A stretch of 50,720 bases of DNA from a virus. A program made the translations under genes and the position numbers. The notes under the pieces are model-generated. The model did not search any database, was not told the origin of the DNA, and saw nothing but the letters and a program-made list of their open reading frames with translations. Shown piece after piece: positions 42,473 through 49,851 of this stretch. The stretch is taken from IMG/VR virus record IMGVR_UViG_3300023179_000002, positions 1 to 50,720 of that record. One strand, 5' to 3'. The first letter of the stretch is position 1. The number at the start of each line of letters is the position of its first letter.

Positions 42473-43818
42473 TAGCGCATCCACCCTGTCAGGGAGGCCA
42501 TACCAAAGTCGAAAGTTTTAGGGACAGCAGTTTGCGGTAAGGGAATACCTTTTCGCATATCGATCTCTCCTTTATCTGAGATGCTTAAAGCCAACTGCGC
42601 GAACGCATCGGCGCCATGGCTAAATTCGTCGTGAAGAGGTGACCTTGTGCGGACACCCTCTCTAACGCCATACCGGTATCGGCGTAAACATTGAAGTCCA
42701 GCGGACGTTTTGCTTTCGTCAAAATAACAGTACGGAAAAATCGACCGCACGGCTTCGATCCCTAGGTTTTTGTCCGGCATACGTTTAAGAACTTTTACCG
42801 ACCGACCCATGTCCCGTAGGCGCCTGGCAAGGCTTTTCCCATTGGCAGAAATGGTCTCATGATCAGCGTCATGAGGAAGATAATCTATCCCGTAGATATA
42901 GTTCTTTTCCTGCATTTTTCGCACAAAGAACTCTAAGGTCTTTTGACTGTCTTCCATGTAATCTAAGATGCGATATTCAAATCCAATCTTCTGCGCGAAC
43001 CATATCGCAGTTTTATCACGCCACCCCAAATCCCAAAAAGTATGCACAGGCTTTGTGTTGCTATAAGGAACTTTGGTAATGCGTCCTTCGGACACTGCAG
43101 CACGCAGTTCTTCGGCATAGACAGCACCTTCCAGCGCCTGACGACAATGCCCTTCCCAGACATGGAGATAGGCATCTGTATCACGAGCCCGTAGGTCTTC
43201 CATCTCCTTCAGCAAGGTTTCACTGAAGAACGGATTGTCTTTATAAATAACTTTTCGCACCATCGCACCTGACGGTGGATTAACGACAAACCGTCTATAC
43301 GTTTCGTCGGTATCAAGTTCAGGGTTGAACGAAATCCAGATCTCACTGTCGGGCTTACGTATGGTCGGGATCAATACGTCCCAACTAATCTTCGAAACCG
43401 TCTGCGCTTCTTCAACCCAGCAAATGTCGATCCCTTCAATGGATTTGATCGACTGAATGTTGTGTCGCATACCCTCGAAAATAAATTCGGACCCATTGCT
43501 ACCTAAGATCGTGGTGTTTTGCACTTCATAGTAGCGGCGTAGATCCATCATCTCGATCTGATCTGACAGAAGTTTATGCACAGAGTCTTTAATTGAATTT
43601 TGAAATTCACGCGCACAAAGGACACGGGTCGGTTTCTGAAGACACTTTAAGAGGAGCGCCCGACCAAAATTCCAGCTTTTCCCCGAACCACGGCCCCCGT
43701 AAAACACCTTATACCGAGCGGGTTGGAACAAATCCATAAAGGCAGGAGGAAACTCTGCCTGTACCCTTCGCTCAAACTTTTTCTCCGCAGACGGAGGAAC
43801 TATCCCCGTTTCAGACAT
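42472..43818 (-). CDS. Terminase large subunit (Sf6 gp2/terminase_3 type)
   Basis: 448 residues. ATPase Walker A is GGRGSGKS (41-48) and Walker B ICWVEEA (about 130). The RNase H-like nuclease has DLGWRDKTA, then LPHDADHE and HGADAFAQL with the acidic metal ligands. This type makes headful cuts, so the genome is probably circularly permuted. It overlaps portal by one base. Confidence 0.95.
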   Translation of the reverse strand: MSETGIVPPSAEKKFERRVQAEFPPAFMDLFQPARYKVFYGGRGSGKSWNFGRALLLKCLQKPTRVLCAREFQNSIKDSVHKLLSDQIEMMDLRRYYEVQNTTILGSNGSEFIFEGMRHNIQSIKSIEGIDICWVEEAQTVSKISWDVLIPTIRKPDSEIWISFNPELDTDETYRRFVVNPPSGAMVRKVIYKDNPFFSETLLKEMEDLRARDTDAYLHVWEGHCRQALEGAVYAEELRAAVSEGRITKVPYSNTKPVHTFWDLGWRDKTAIWFAQKIGFEYRILDYMEDSQKTLEFFVRKMQEKNYIYGIDYLPHDADHETISANGKSLARRLRDMGRSVKVLKRMPDKNLGIEAVRSIFPYCYFDESKTSAGLQCLRRYRYGVREGVRTRSPLHDEFSHGADAFAQLALSISDKGEIDMRKGIPLPQTAVPKTFDFGMASLTGWMR

Positions 43819-44054
43819 TCAAACGCGCCTTTCAGACTTTCATCCCCAACGGAACCCTTAGGGCCCTCTTGTCCAGGATGTACTTCTGAAAAACGCTCAC
43901 TGAAACTATAGCCATTTTCCTTGTCGTAAACGGACTTTGATACGATGTATCCGTTATCGATTTTACGAACAGAGGTGGACGCAGTGTCCTCGTTGTACAT
44001 CGGCATGGCTTTAATCGCCGCCGTGTCACTTTTTCTGCCGGTTTTTTTGTGCAT
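43800..44054 (-). CDS. Small hypothetical protein upstream of terminase
   Basis: 84 residues behind TAGGAGACGACG. N-terminal Lys-rich, then DNGYIVSKSVYDKENGYSFSE. It overlaps the terminase start by 19 bp. No domain recognised. Confidence 0.6.
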   Translation of the reverse strand: MHKKTGRKSDTAAIKAMPMYNEDTASTSVRKIDNGYIVSKSVYDKENGYSFSERFSEVHPGQEGPKGSVGDESLKGAFECLKRG

Positions 44055-44063
44055 CGTCGTCTC

Positions 44064-44336
44064 CTACTTGTTTCGGTTATTGAGATGATGGACTGCTTTC
44101 GACATCTGAGAAACATAGTTTCGTTGTCGCGCAGATGTTTTACTAAGCTCTAGCTGCCCCGCCACCGTGTTCTCGGCCTTAACGGTCCCTTTCAAGGGGT
44201 CATAGCCTTCGCTCAAACCTGGAGATTTTGCGCTAGGAGCCATTTTAGCAAACTTTCGGACTTGTTTGTCTGTCGACAAATTCTGCCCGACAATCTGCCT
44301 TTTTTCGCTTCCATGGCCTCTTATGTCCTTTGGCAT
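44064..44336 (-). CDS. Basic hypothetical protein
   Basis: 90 residues, Lys/Arg/Ser-rich, nucleic-acid-binding-like. The ATG starts 3 bp after the preceding stop. No family recognised. Confidence 0.55.
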   Translation of the reverse strand: MPKDIRGHGSEKRQIVGQNLSTDKQVRKFAKMAPSAKSPGLSEGYDPLKGTVKAENTVAGQLELSKTSARQRNYVSQMSKAVHHLNNRNK

Positions 44337-44339
44337 GAC

Positions 44340-44471
44340 CTACTTCTTTCTGCCTTTTTGCGCGGGCATTTGTTTTGATTTGTAAGTATCGGAGGAGACC
44401 TTCTTTGCAGGAGGCATCATCTTCTTTTCGTTCCCTTTGGGGGACATCTTTGTTGAGCATTGTTTTTTCAT
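44340..44471 (-). CDS. 43-residue Lys-rich protein
   Basis: A short frame with 15 Lys and Arg residues and 6 Met (KKMMPPAKKVSSDTYKSKQM). The ATG at 44471 follows AAGGTGACCC. It is in a different frame from a longer overlapping open frame (44245-44514), but its spacing to the next gene is cleaner. Similar tiny basic proteins are common in phage head modules. Confidence 0.5.
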   Translation of the reverse strand: MKKQCSTKMSPKGNEKKMMPPAKKVSSDTYKSKQMPAQKGRKK

Positions 44472-44493
44472 GGGTCACCTTGTTCACGCGAAG

Positions 44494-44528
44494 AAGGCCA
44501 AGGGAGCGATACACTCTCCCTTGGCCTT
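44494..44528 (-). terminator. Hairpin after the fibre-like gene
   Basis: AAGGCCAAGGGAG pairs with CTCCCTTGGCCTT (13 bp) around a 9-nt loop. It is 7 bp after the stop of the gene at 44536. No long T-run follows in either direction, so it may be a weak terminator or an RNA-end stabiliser. Confidence 0.55.
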
Positions 44529-44535
44529 AGTTTCC

Positions 44536-44988
44536 TTAGGCATATTTCAACTGACCTGAACCCAGCAAGCTGGTACCATCGTAGACGAAGGTCAACAAGT
44601 CTGTGGCTGAAGCCGTTGTGGTCAACGTCGGCGCTGACGCCCCAACCCATTTAAAGTTGGAACCATACGTCAACGTGCGGTTGCCTGTACCATCCTGAAC
44701 AACTTTCACGCGGAACACCTGACCTGATTGCAGGTTGGTGGGGTTCGCAATGAAACGGTTGCCTCCCAGAGTGACCGAGAACAAGTTCGAAAGGCGGGCG
44801 TCAATCGAAATTGTTGCGGCATCCGTCAGCGCGGCCACTGGACGCGCATATTGGGCCAAATCATCAACTGTCACAGCGTTGCTCTGAGGTTGACGACCAT
44901 TAGCGAATTGCGTATCGGCAGCGATGCGTTCATCACCCGACAAAGGGAAAGTGGCCAGATCGAGGCCGTTTGTGGTAAAACCTGACAT
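44536..44988 (-). CDS. Virion beta protein (fibre or decoration domain)
   Basis: 150 residues with ALTDAATISIDARLSNLFSV and NRTLTYGSNFKWVGASAPTL, a beta-sandwich pattern seen in phage fibre or head-surface proteins. The ATG has a GGAGAATACCT leader. Because it lies beside the packaging genes, a capsid-decoration role is possible. Confidence 0.6.
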   Translation of the reverse strand: MSGFTTNGLDLATFPLSGDERIAADTQFANGRQPQSNAVTVDDLAQYARPVAALTDAATISIDARLSNLFSVTLGGNRFIANPTNLQSGQVFRVKVVQDGTGNRTLTYGSNFKWVGASAPTLTTTASATDLLTFVYDGTSLLGSGQLKYA

Positions 44989-45014
44989 AGGTATTCTCCT
45001 TGGAGTAGTTGTTA

Positions 45015-46361
45015 TCAGGCTGCTTTCATAAAAGGCTGGCTTGCTATGCAGCCTTGAGACAGCCAGCCAGTAACTTGATCAAGGGCATCGTCCCAAACAA
45101 AGGGTTTACGTGGCCTTGCGATGTTCATTGTCGGATACCACGGCGTGGTTACGTCACTGCCCCACCGCCACCAATCTCTACGCGCCAACAGCATATAGGT
45201 CGGCTTATTCATCAAGGCCGCGAGGTGTGCGACACTTGTATCCGTTGAGATAACCACGTCCATCTGCTGGATACAGGTCACTGTCCGTGACCAATCATCT
45301 AAGATCCAAGGCGAAAGGTCTGTCACGAATGTCTGTGCTTGGTGCGCTGTAATGTCTGCCGCACGTTCACCCACCTGAAGCCCATAAAACTCAAACTGCG
45401 GCAACTTGATCAGTGTGAGCATATCTTCAAAGGGAACACTTCTCTCCGCACTATGCGCTGATCCAGGATTACAGGCCCACACAAGCCCTGCCTTGAGCAT
45501 AGGACCTTGCCTCACTAAGGGACAATGCTTTCCTGTCAAGAACCTTTGCTGCGCCCATACCGAAATGTACCCTGGATCTTGAGGCACGTCGCTTGAAAAA
45601 GCTGTTCCCGACCAATGCGCCAAACTCATCAATGATGTTTCCGCATTAACGGTCTCTGGCACATAGCCAGAAAAAGCGGTCACCTCGAGGTTGGGAAGGT
45701 ACGCCGTCCAAGGCTCGAAAATATCCAGTAATGTATACGGAACTGCAAACGTCACCCGCTTCGCCCGCGAGCATGCCCACGGTAAATACCGTGAAAACTG
45801 GAAAGTGTCTCCTATCCCCTGCTCTGCCCAAACATACAGATGTAACCCATAAGGATCTGGGTCGCCCTTCCATGGCGCAACACCCTTCAGGGTGCGCTCC
45901 GGATTAATTTGTTTCCGTGTCTCGTACATATCAAAACCATCGGCCCAGAGACCTGCTTGCAGCAAGGCCATCGACAAATCCAAGCGATGGTTCAATTCAT
46001 CCGGAGCCAAGTCAATGCAGCGTTTAAAATCATCAATTGCTTGTCGCGGCTTGTCCATCACCAAATGCAAAACACCCCGCGCATGATGCGCCCCGAGGTA
46101 CTCAGGATTTGCAAGCAGCACAGCGTCTAACTGTTCTTCCGCTTCACGATAATTGCCAAGTTTTGTATTGACCACCGCGATATTCATAAGGGTCCGAGGC
46201 CCAGGGTCCAGGGCGTGAATACGCTCCAGCATATGCAGCGCGGCTTTTCTTTTTGCCAGTGGCGCCGTTGGTGACGATACCGTTGCAGCGACCATGTTGC
46301 TCACGTGTCGCGCATCGTTTATTGCCCCTTGGACGTAGCTAAGGGTGTCCAGTTCGTCCAT
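45015..46361 (-). CDS. TPR-GT9/GT41-like glycosyltransferase
   Basis: 448 residues. The first ~170 are tetratricopeptide repeats (GNYREAEEQLDAVLLANPEY, RQAIDDFKRCIDLAPDELN). The rest is a GT-B glycosyltransferase: LYVWAEQGIGDTFQFSRYLP, then STDTSVAHLAALMNKPTYMLL with the nucleotide-sugar site. Many bacterial members glycosylate proteins or cell-surface glycans. Set between a beta-rich virion gene and the small terminase, it could glycosylate a virion protein. Confidence 0.85.
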   Translation of the reverse strand: MDELDTLSYVQGAINDARHVSNMVAATVSSPTAPLAKRKAALHMLERIHALDPGPRTLMNIAVVNTKLGNYREAEEQLDAVLLANPEYLGAHHARGVLHLVMDKPRQAIDDFKRCIDLAPDELNHRLDLSMALLQAGLWADGFDMYETRKQINPERTLKGVAPWKGDPDPYGLHLYVWAEQGIGDTFQFSRYLPWACSRAKRVTFAVPYTLLDIFEPWTAYLPNLEVTAFSGYVPETVNAETSLMSLAHWSGTAFSSDVPQDPGYISVWAQQRFLTGKHCPLVRQGPMLKAGLVWACNPGSAHSAERSVPFEDMLTLIKLPQFEFYGLQVGERAADITAHQAQTFVTDLSPWILDDWSRTVTCIQQMDVVISTDTSVAHLAALMNKPTYMLLARRDWWRWGSDVTTPWYPTMNIARPRKPFVWDDALDQVTGWLSQGCIASQPFMKAA

Positions 46362-46617
46362 CTTTCTGCCTTTCTATCAATTTGTACATATAAAGCTTTC
46401 GCTTACCAGCGTTGAGGCTATAATAACCTCTCCCCGCACTCAAGTTCACCATCACCTGCCCCGATGGATCATAGATTTTTCTCTCCACAAGGCCTTTTTG
46501 CGCTGCCCTTATAAGCACATGCCCCACTTCGAAAGGCACGATATCAGGGTATAAAAACTCACTCGCCACCAAAATTTCCGTCGATGTTTGCCAAATATAC
46601 GGTGACAGCACCTGCAT
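46339..46617 (-). CDS. Winged-helix-like hypothetical protein
   Basis: About 92 residues from ATG 46617 (GTG 46620 and TTG 46698 are alternatives). VLSPYIWQTSTEILVASEFL and FEVGHVLIRAAQKGLVERKI suggest a small winged-helix DNA-binding domain. It overlaps the TPR-GT gene by 23 bp. The N-terminus is uncertain because the frame overlaps the previous gene. Confidence 0.5.
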   Translation of the reverse strand: MQVLSPYIWQTSTEILVASEFLYPDIVPFEVGHVLIRAAQKGLVERKIYDPSGQVMVNLSAGRGYYSLNAGKRKLYMYKLIERQKDGRTGHP

Positions 46618-46642
46618 CACGGCTTCACGCGCCTGTGACAGG

Positions 46643-47074
46643 CTAGATGTTTTCGTTTTCGGCCGGCTCAACAAACGGTTCGTCCCTAGGCGGTTCAACT
46701 TGCGCGAGTGGCGTGCTCATTGGAAGCGCCTTCGTGCTCGGCAAAATTTCTATGACCACGGATCCTGACTGATCAATCGTTAAACCATCGGCTTGATCAA
46801 TCGTCCTCTCCACAACTTTACCATAGCCACGTTCAAGCAACGCCGTCGCGGCGTTCAAACGCACTTGATCCTGCGGCGCATTACGCATCACATCCACGAT
46901 GACTTCGATCGCCTCTTCCGTGTACTGTCGCGACAAGCGCGTTGCCGTTGCACGGTCGTATAGCTTGGATAATGATCCTGCTTCAGGTCTAAAAGCGGTG
47001 GAGTACCCATTAAAAATGGGTGAGTTCTTTCCGAAGCGTGACATGGGCAAAGCTACCGCACTGCCGCTGACCAT
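46643..47074 (-). CDS. Probable small terminase subunit
   Basis: 143 residues. SRQYTEEAIEVIVDVMRNAP followed by RLNAATALLERGYGK is a motif found in phage small-terminase-like or terminase-adjacent proteins. The start overlaps the NusG-like stop (TAATG). The distance from TerL is larger than usual, so the assignment is tentative. Confidence 0.55.
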   Translation of the reverse strand: MVSGSAVALPMSRFGKNSPIFNGYSTAFRPEAGSLSKLYDRATATRLSRQYTEEAIEVIVDVMRNAPQDQVRLNAATALLERGYGKVVERTIDQADGLTIDQSGSVVIEILPSTKALPMSTPLAQVEPPRDEPFVEPAENENI

Positions 47075-47556
47075 TACTCAGTCGGCTGTAGTTGGGCTGG
47101 CTTCGAGTATACCACAACATTTTGCCCAAGTAAAGAAAGCAAAATAGCCACCCGCTCTTTACTTGTCCATTGGCAGACGCCTTCACGCCCTTCGAAGGGA
47201 CCTTCTTTGAACTGAAGCTTTTGTCCTGGCTTGAAAGCCAGCGCATCTTCAATTCTTTCCACCACAGCATTCATCGCTTTCATGTTATCAATCCATACGT
47301 CAGGAACACGAGAGGGTGTATCTTCCCCGCTCAGGAGGATACGACTGACCCCTCGCGTGTAAGAGATAGGGCGCCACCGCTGATTCTCAAGACTGTATTC
47401 CGCAAACAAGTACCGCGGAAACAAGGGACGAATACGCTCCCCTTCCGCAAACACCTCTCTCAACATCGGCAAAAGCACTTGATATCCTTGCTTTTCAAGC
47501 AATATTTTTACGAGGCTTTCACTGGATGGTTTGGTCTGGACAACGAGCCAAGGCAT
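47074..47556 (-). CDS. NusG/RfaH paralogue heading the late operon
   Basis: 160 residues. The NGN domain starts WLVVQTKPSSE and continues with QGYQVLLP, PLFPRYLFAEYS and YTRGVSRILLSG. The KOW end begins near 108: FKPGQKLQFKEGPFEGREGV. NusG-family proteins bind the RNA polymerase clamp and keep elongation going. As first gene of a 24-kb operon that contains at least one strong terminator, it could act as a phage-specific antitermination factor. No ops-like element could be assigned. Confidence 0.85.
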   Translation of the reverse strand: MPWLVVQTKPSSESLVKILLEKQGYQVLLPMLREVFAEGERIRPLFPRYLFAEYSLENQRWRPISYTRGVSRILLSGEDTPSRVPDVWIDNMKAMNAVVERIEDALAFKPGQKLQFKEGPFEGREGVCQWTSKERVAILLSLLGQNVVVYSKPAQLQPTE

Positions 47557-47596
47557 GTAGCGATATCTTTACCATGATTGGTCGACACATTTCCAC

Positions 47597-47625
47597 TTGT
47601 TTTTGTGGTTTGAAACAAATAATAT
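47597..47625 (+). promoter_or_regulatory. Promoter with leaderless start for the DUF6321-like gene
   Basis: TTGTTT (47597-47602), 17 bp, TAATAT (47620-47625). The start site would fall at or next to the ATG at 47633, with no ribosome binding site, so the mRNA is probably leaderless. TTGTTT...AAACAA forms an inverted repeat in the 76-bp gap to the divergent NusG gene and could be a shared operator. Confidence 0.5.
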
Positions 47626-47632
47626 TGTCCGC

Positions 47633-47899
47633 ATGTCCAAGAAAAAATCTGTCAGCCTCTCCGTAGGGCGTGGTGAAAAGCTTCCTGTCAGTAAAGGCGC
47701 TGGCCTTACTGAAAAGGGCCGTGAAAAATATAACCGTGAGACCGGATCTAATCTCAAGGCACCCGCGCCATCGCCAAAAACCGAGGCGGACAAGGGGCGC
47801 AAGGCATCTTTCTGCGCTCGCATGAAGGGTGTGGTCGAAAAATCCAAGGGCGAGGCTCCAAGAGCCAAGGCTGCCTTGAAACGCTGGAAATGTTCCTAA
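47633..47899 (+). CDS. DUF6321-like small basic protein
   Basis: 88 residues from ATG 47633. AGLTEKGREKYNRETGSNLK, KASFCARMKGV and a C-terminal ALKRWKCS match a family found widely in phage and bacterial genomes (DUF6321, from memory). Function unknown. It is highly basic and may bind nucleic acid. It is divergent from the late operon. Confidence 0.8.
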   Translation: MSKKKSVSLSVGRGEKLPVSKGAGLTEKGREKYNRETGSNLKAPAPSPKTEADKGRKASFCARMKGVVEKSKGEAPRAKAALKRWKCS

Positions 47900-47923
47900 T
47901 CAGGTCGTTTTGTTATAGTATAT

Positions 47924-47950
47924 TAGTATAAATCTATATCAATTATACTA
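47924..47950. terminator. AT-rich inverted repeat between convergent genes
   Basis: TAGTATAA (47924-47931) and TTATACTA (47943-47950) are perfect inverted repeats in an A/T-rich gap between convergent genes. A bidirectional weak terminator is the simplest reading; an operator is possible. Confidence 0.4.
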
Positions 47951-47954
47951 TTTC

Positions 47955-48170
47955 CTATAAAGAAAAGGGTTTATGCTTCTTGTTGTAGGCGTTCCAATTA
48001 TCCAACGCGGCCTCACGACACTCGTGATATTCCTTCTGGCTGGGGGCAAATTGTGCCGCTAACTGCCAAGCTTCCTGCGCTTCTTTGCGTTTATCCTGTG
48101 CCTCAGCGCGAATAGCGATCTCTTTCGCCCGCTTGAACTCAGTCTCTTTGAAGGTGAGTGGTGTGGCCAT
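47955..48170 (-). CDS. Small charged hypothetical protein
   Basis: 71 residues, helical and charged (AKEIAIRAEAQDKRKEAQEA), with GGGGTAGTC before the ATG. It is reminiscent of small phage ANR-like proteins. It is the only - strand gene among the + genes of the switch region. Confidence 0.6.
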   Translation of the reverse strand: MATPLTFKETEFKRAKEIAIRAEAQDKRKEAQEAWQLAAQFAPSQKEYHECREAALDNWNAYNKKHKPFSL

Positions 48171-48208
48171 GACTACCCCGCAGGGTCAGTAGCGTTTCAT
48201 AGGCAAAT

Positions 48209-48302
48209 ATTGCTGTCAAGGAGAATCTTGTTGACACGCCAGTGGGGCGTATGGTTGCATGCCCCTGTGACGATCTATGTTTGAACCCCTGAAAAAGTCA
48301 AT
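48209..48302 (+). repeat. 94-bp direct repeat, copy 1 (5' of the methyltransferase)
   Basis: Aligns without gaps to 49362-49455, with about 82 of 94 bases alike by eye. It carries AAGGAG (48218-48223), GAATC (a GANTC site, 48223-48227) and TTGACA (48231-48236). The aligned position of the gcrA ATG is GTG (48267) here; the frame reads VTIYV then stops at TGA (48282-48284) where gcrA has TGG. The repeat thus contains the dead 5' end of a second gcrA copy. Confidence 0.85.
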
Positions 48303-49281
48303 GGACCCTGACGCAGCATTGAAGCCGGGCAAGGAGCGGACGCGGGCACCACGCAATCGGACGCTTATCGTATTCCACAAAGAAGTGCAGTCCCTGCTCG
48401 GCGAAACTATCCATCTGCGTGCGCCGGCTGCGGTCGAAGCTCTCAAAAGCAAAGTTATCCATCAAGATTTATTCGAGGCTTTACCGTTTCTACCCGATTC
48501 ATTTATCGACCTACTGGTGGTCGACCCCCCGTACAATCTAAATAAGGCGTTCGGTGATCAAAAATTCAAGAAGACCAGTGCGAAGACCTATGAGCAATGG
48601 CTAGATAGCTGGATAGCCCCCCTTATTCGGTGCCTGACGCCCACCGCCTCGGTTTATGTATGCTGCGACTGGCAGTCATCTAGTGCCGTACAGGCGGTTG
48701 TCCAGAAACACCTGATCGTACGCAATCGCATAACCTGGGAACGAGAAAAAGGGCGGGGCGCACTTCGTAATTGGAAAAACTCGTCCGAAGACATCTGGTT
48801 TTGCACGCGCTCGAACGATTTCTATTTTGACGTTGAGGCGGTAAAGCTTAAGAGAAAGGTTATTGCCCCTTACCGCGACGCCAGTGGCGCCCCAAAGGAC
48901 TGGGAAGAGACAAGTGGCGGCAATTTCCGACTTACACATCCATCGAACCTATGGACTGATATTTCAATACCATTCTGGTCAATGCCAGAAAATACCGATC
49001 ACCCTACTCAGAAGCCAGAAAAGCTGATAGCCAAACTTATATTAGCAAGCTCTAGGCCTGGTGATTTTGTGTTCGATCCGTTCTTAGGTTCTGGCTCGAC
49101 ATGCGTCGCTGCGAAAAAGCTCGGTCGTAACTATGGCGGGATCGAGATTGATGCCGAGTATTGTCAGTGGGCCGTAAAACGGCTGCGCCTAGCTGACCAG
49201 GATCGAAGCATTCAGGGGTATCACGATGGATATTTCTGGGAGCGCAACTCACTGTCTGACCAAAAACTAGGAAAGGCTTAG
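48277..49281 (+). CDS. Beta-class site-specific DNA methyltransferase
   Basis: 334 residues. The catalytic motif IV, VVDPPYNLNK (about 82-91), comes before the SAM motif I, DPFLGSGSTCVAAKKLG (about 263-279), which is the beta order. SEDIWFCTRS, NLWTDISIPF and HPTQKPEKL are family features. It probably methylates adenine N6 (DPPY). It lacks the extra C-terminal domain of CcrM, so GANTC specificity is not supported. No restriction partner is adjacent. The first ~8 residues come from an out-of-frame gcrA remnant, so ATG 48301 may be the native start. An inverted repeat (AGCAGGTCG/CGACCTGCT) follows the stop. Confidence 0.9.
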   Translation: MFEPLKKSMDPDAALKPGKERTRAPRNRTLIVFHKEVQSLLGETIHLRAPAAVEALKSKVIHQDLFEALPFLPDSFIDLLVVDPPYNLNKAFGDQKFKKTSAKTYEQWLDSWIAPLIRCLTPTASVYVCCDWQSSSAVQAVVQKHLIVRNRITWEREKGRGALRNWKNSSEDIWFCTRSNDFYFDVEAVKLKRKVIAPYRDASGAPKDWEETSGGNFRLTHPSNLWTDISIPFWSMPENTDHPTQKPEKLIAKLILASSRPGDFVFDPFLGSGSTCVAAKKLGRNYGGIEIDAEYCQWAVKRLRLADQDRSIQGYHDGYFWERNSLSDQKLGKA

Positions 49282-49361
49282 CAGGTCGTCGCCAAGCAAA
49301 AGGGGTTCTTTAATGACTAAGACGGTCGCCGACCTGCTGACGTTTATATCCGAATACAACC

Positions 49362-49455
49362 ATTGCTGTCAGGGAGAATCTTGTTGACACGCCAGTGGGG
49401 CGTATGGTGTCATGTCGCCATGACAACTTATGTTTGGCCCCCTGAAAAAGTCAAT
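49362..49455 (+). repeat. 94-bp direct repeat, copy 2 (5' end of gcrA)
   Basis: Partner of 48209-48302, offset by 1153 bp. It has AGGGAG (49371-49376), GAATC (49376-49380) and TTGACA (49384-49389). It runs into the first 12 codons of the gcrA-like gene. A TTG at 49384, 7 bp after AGGGAG, is an alternative start in the same frame. The TTGACA is therefore either a -35 box or part of coding sequence. Confidence 0.85.
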
Positions 49456-49851
49456 ATCCTCACCAAGCTGTGGGGAACCCTCCCCGCCGCGGACATCGGC
49501 AAGCGCCTAGGTTGCACACGCAATGCCGTGATCGGCAAGGCAAACAGGTTGGGCCTCAAAAATCTTCGTTCTGACGGAGACTACCGCCTCTTCAATGTAC
49601 CCATGGATCAACGTCCCCCGCGCCCTGTCTACGAAAAACTTCGTGCGGAAGCCAACCATAAGGTCTTTGCTTTTATGGCCAAACATAAAATCACGGGCAA
49701 AGAGATTGCTCGTTTCCTAGGCCTTAGCGAGGCAACTGTTTCCCAAGCAAAAACGGGCCGGCACCCTCTACCTCTGACTCATTGTCAAAAGATTCTTGAT
49801 CCAATGGGCCAAGAACAGCTTGCCAAGGCCCTGGGCCTTGCGGTAAAGTAG
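49420..49851 (+). CDS. GcrA-like DNA-binding domain fused to an XRE-type HTH
   Basis: 143 residues from ATG 49420. Residues 6-50 match the GcrA N-terminus: WPPEKVNILTKLWGT, then ADIGKRLGCTRNAVIGKANR. In Caulobacter, GcrA binds GANTC-methylated promoters and sigma70 to drive cell-cycle genes. After a linker, residues about 85-125 are a Cro/CI-type HTH: KITGKEIARFLGLSEATVSQ. The C-terminal sigma70-interacting region of standard GcrA (about 170 residues) is not seen. The protein may therefore compete with host GcrA or act as a phage regulator. A terminator follows 190 bp later. Confidence 0.85.
   Translation: MTTYVWPPEKVNILTKLWGTLPAADIGKRLGCTRNAVIGKANRLGLKNLRSDGDYRLFNVPMDQRPPRPVYEKLRAEANHKVFAFMAKHKITGKEIARFLGLSEATVSQAKTGRHPLPLTHCQKILDPMGQEQLAKALGLAVK

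Noticed and set aside
48277-49281. Calling the methyltransferase CcrM
   Set aside because: It shares the beta-class motif order but lacks CcrM's C-terminal domain, and the target-recognition part differs. Its specificity cannot be read from sequence.
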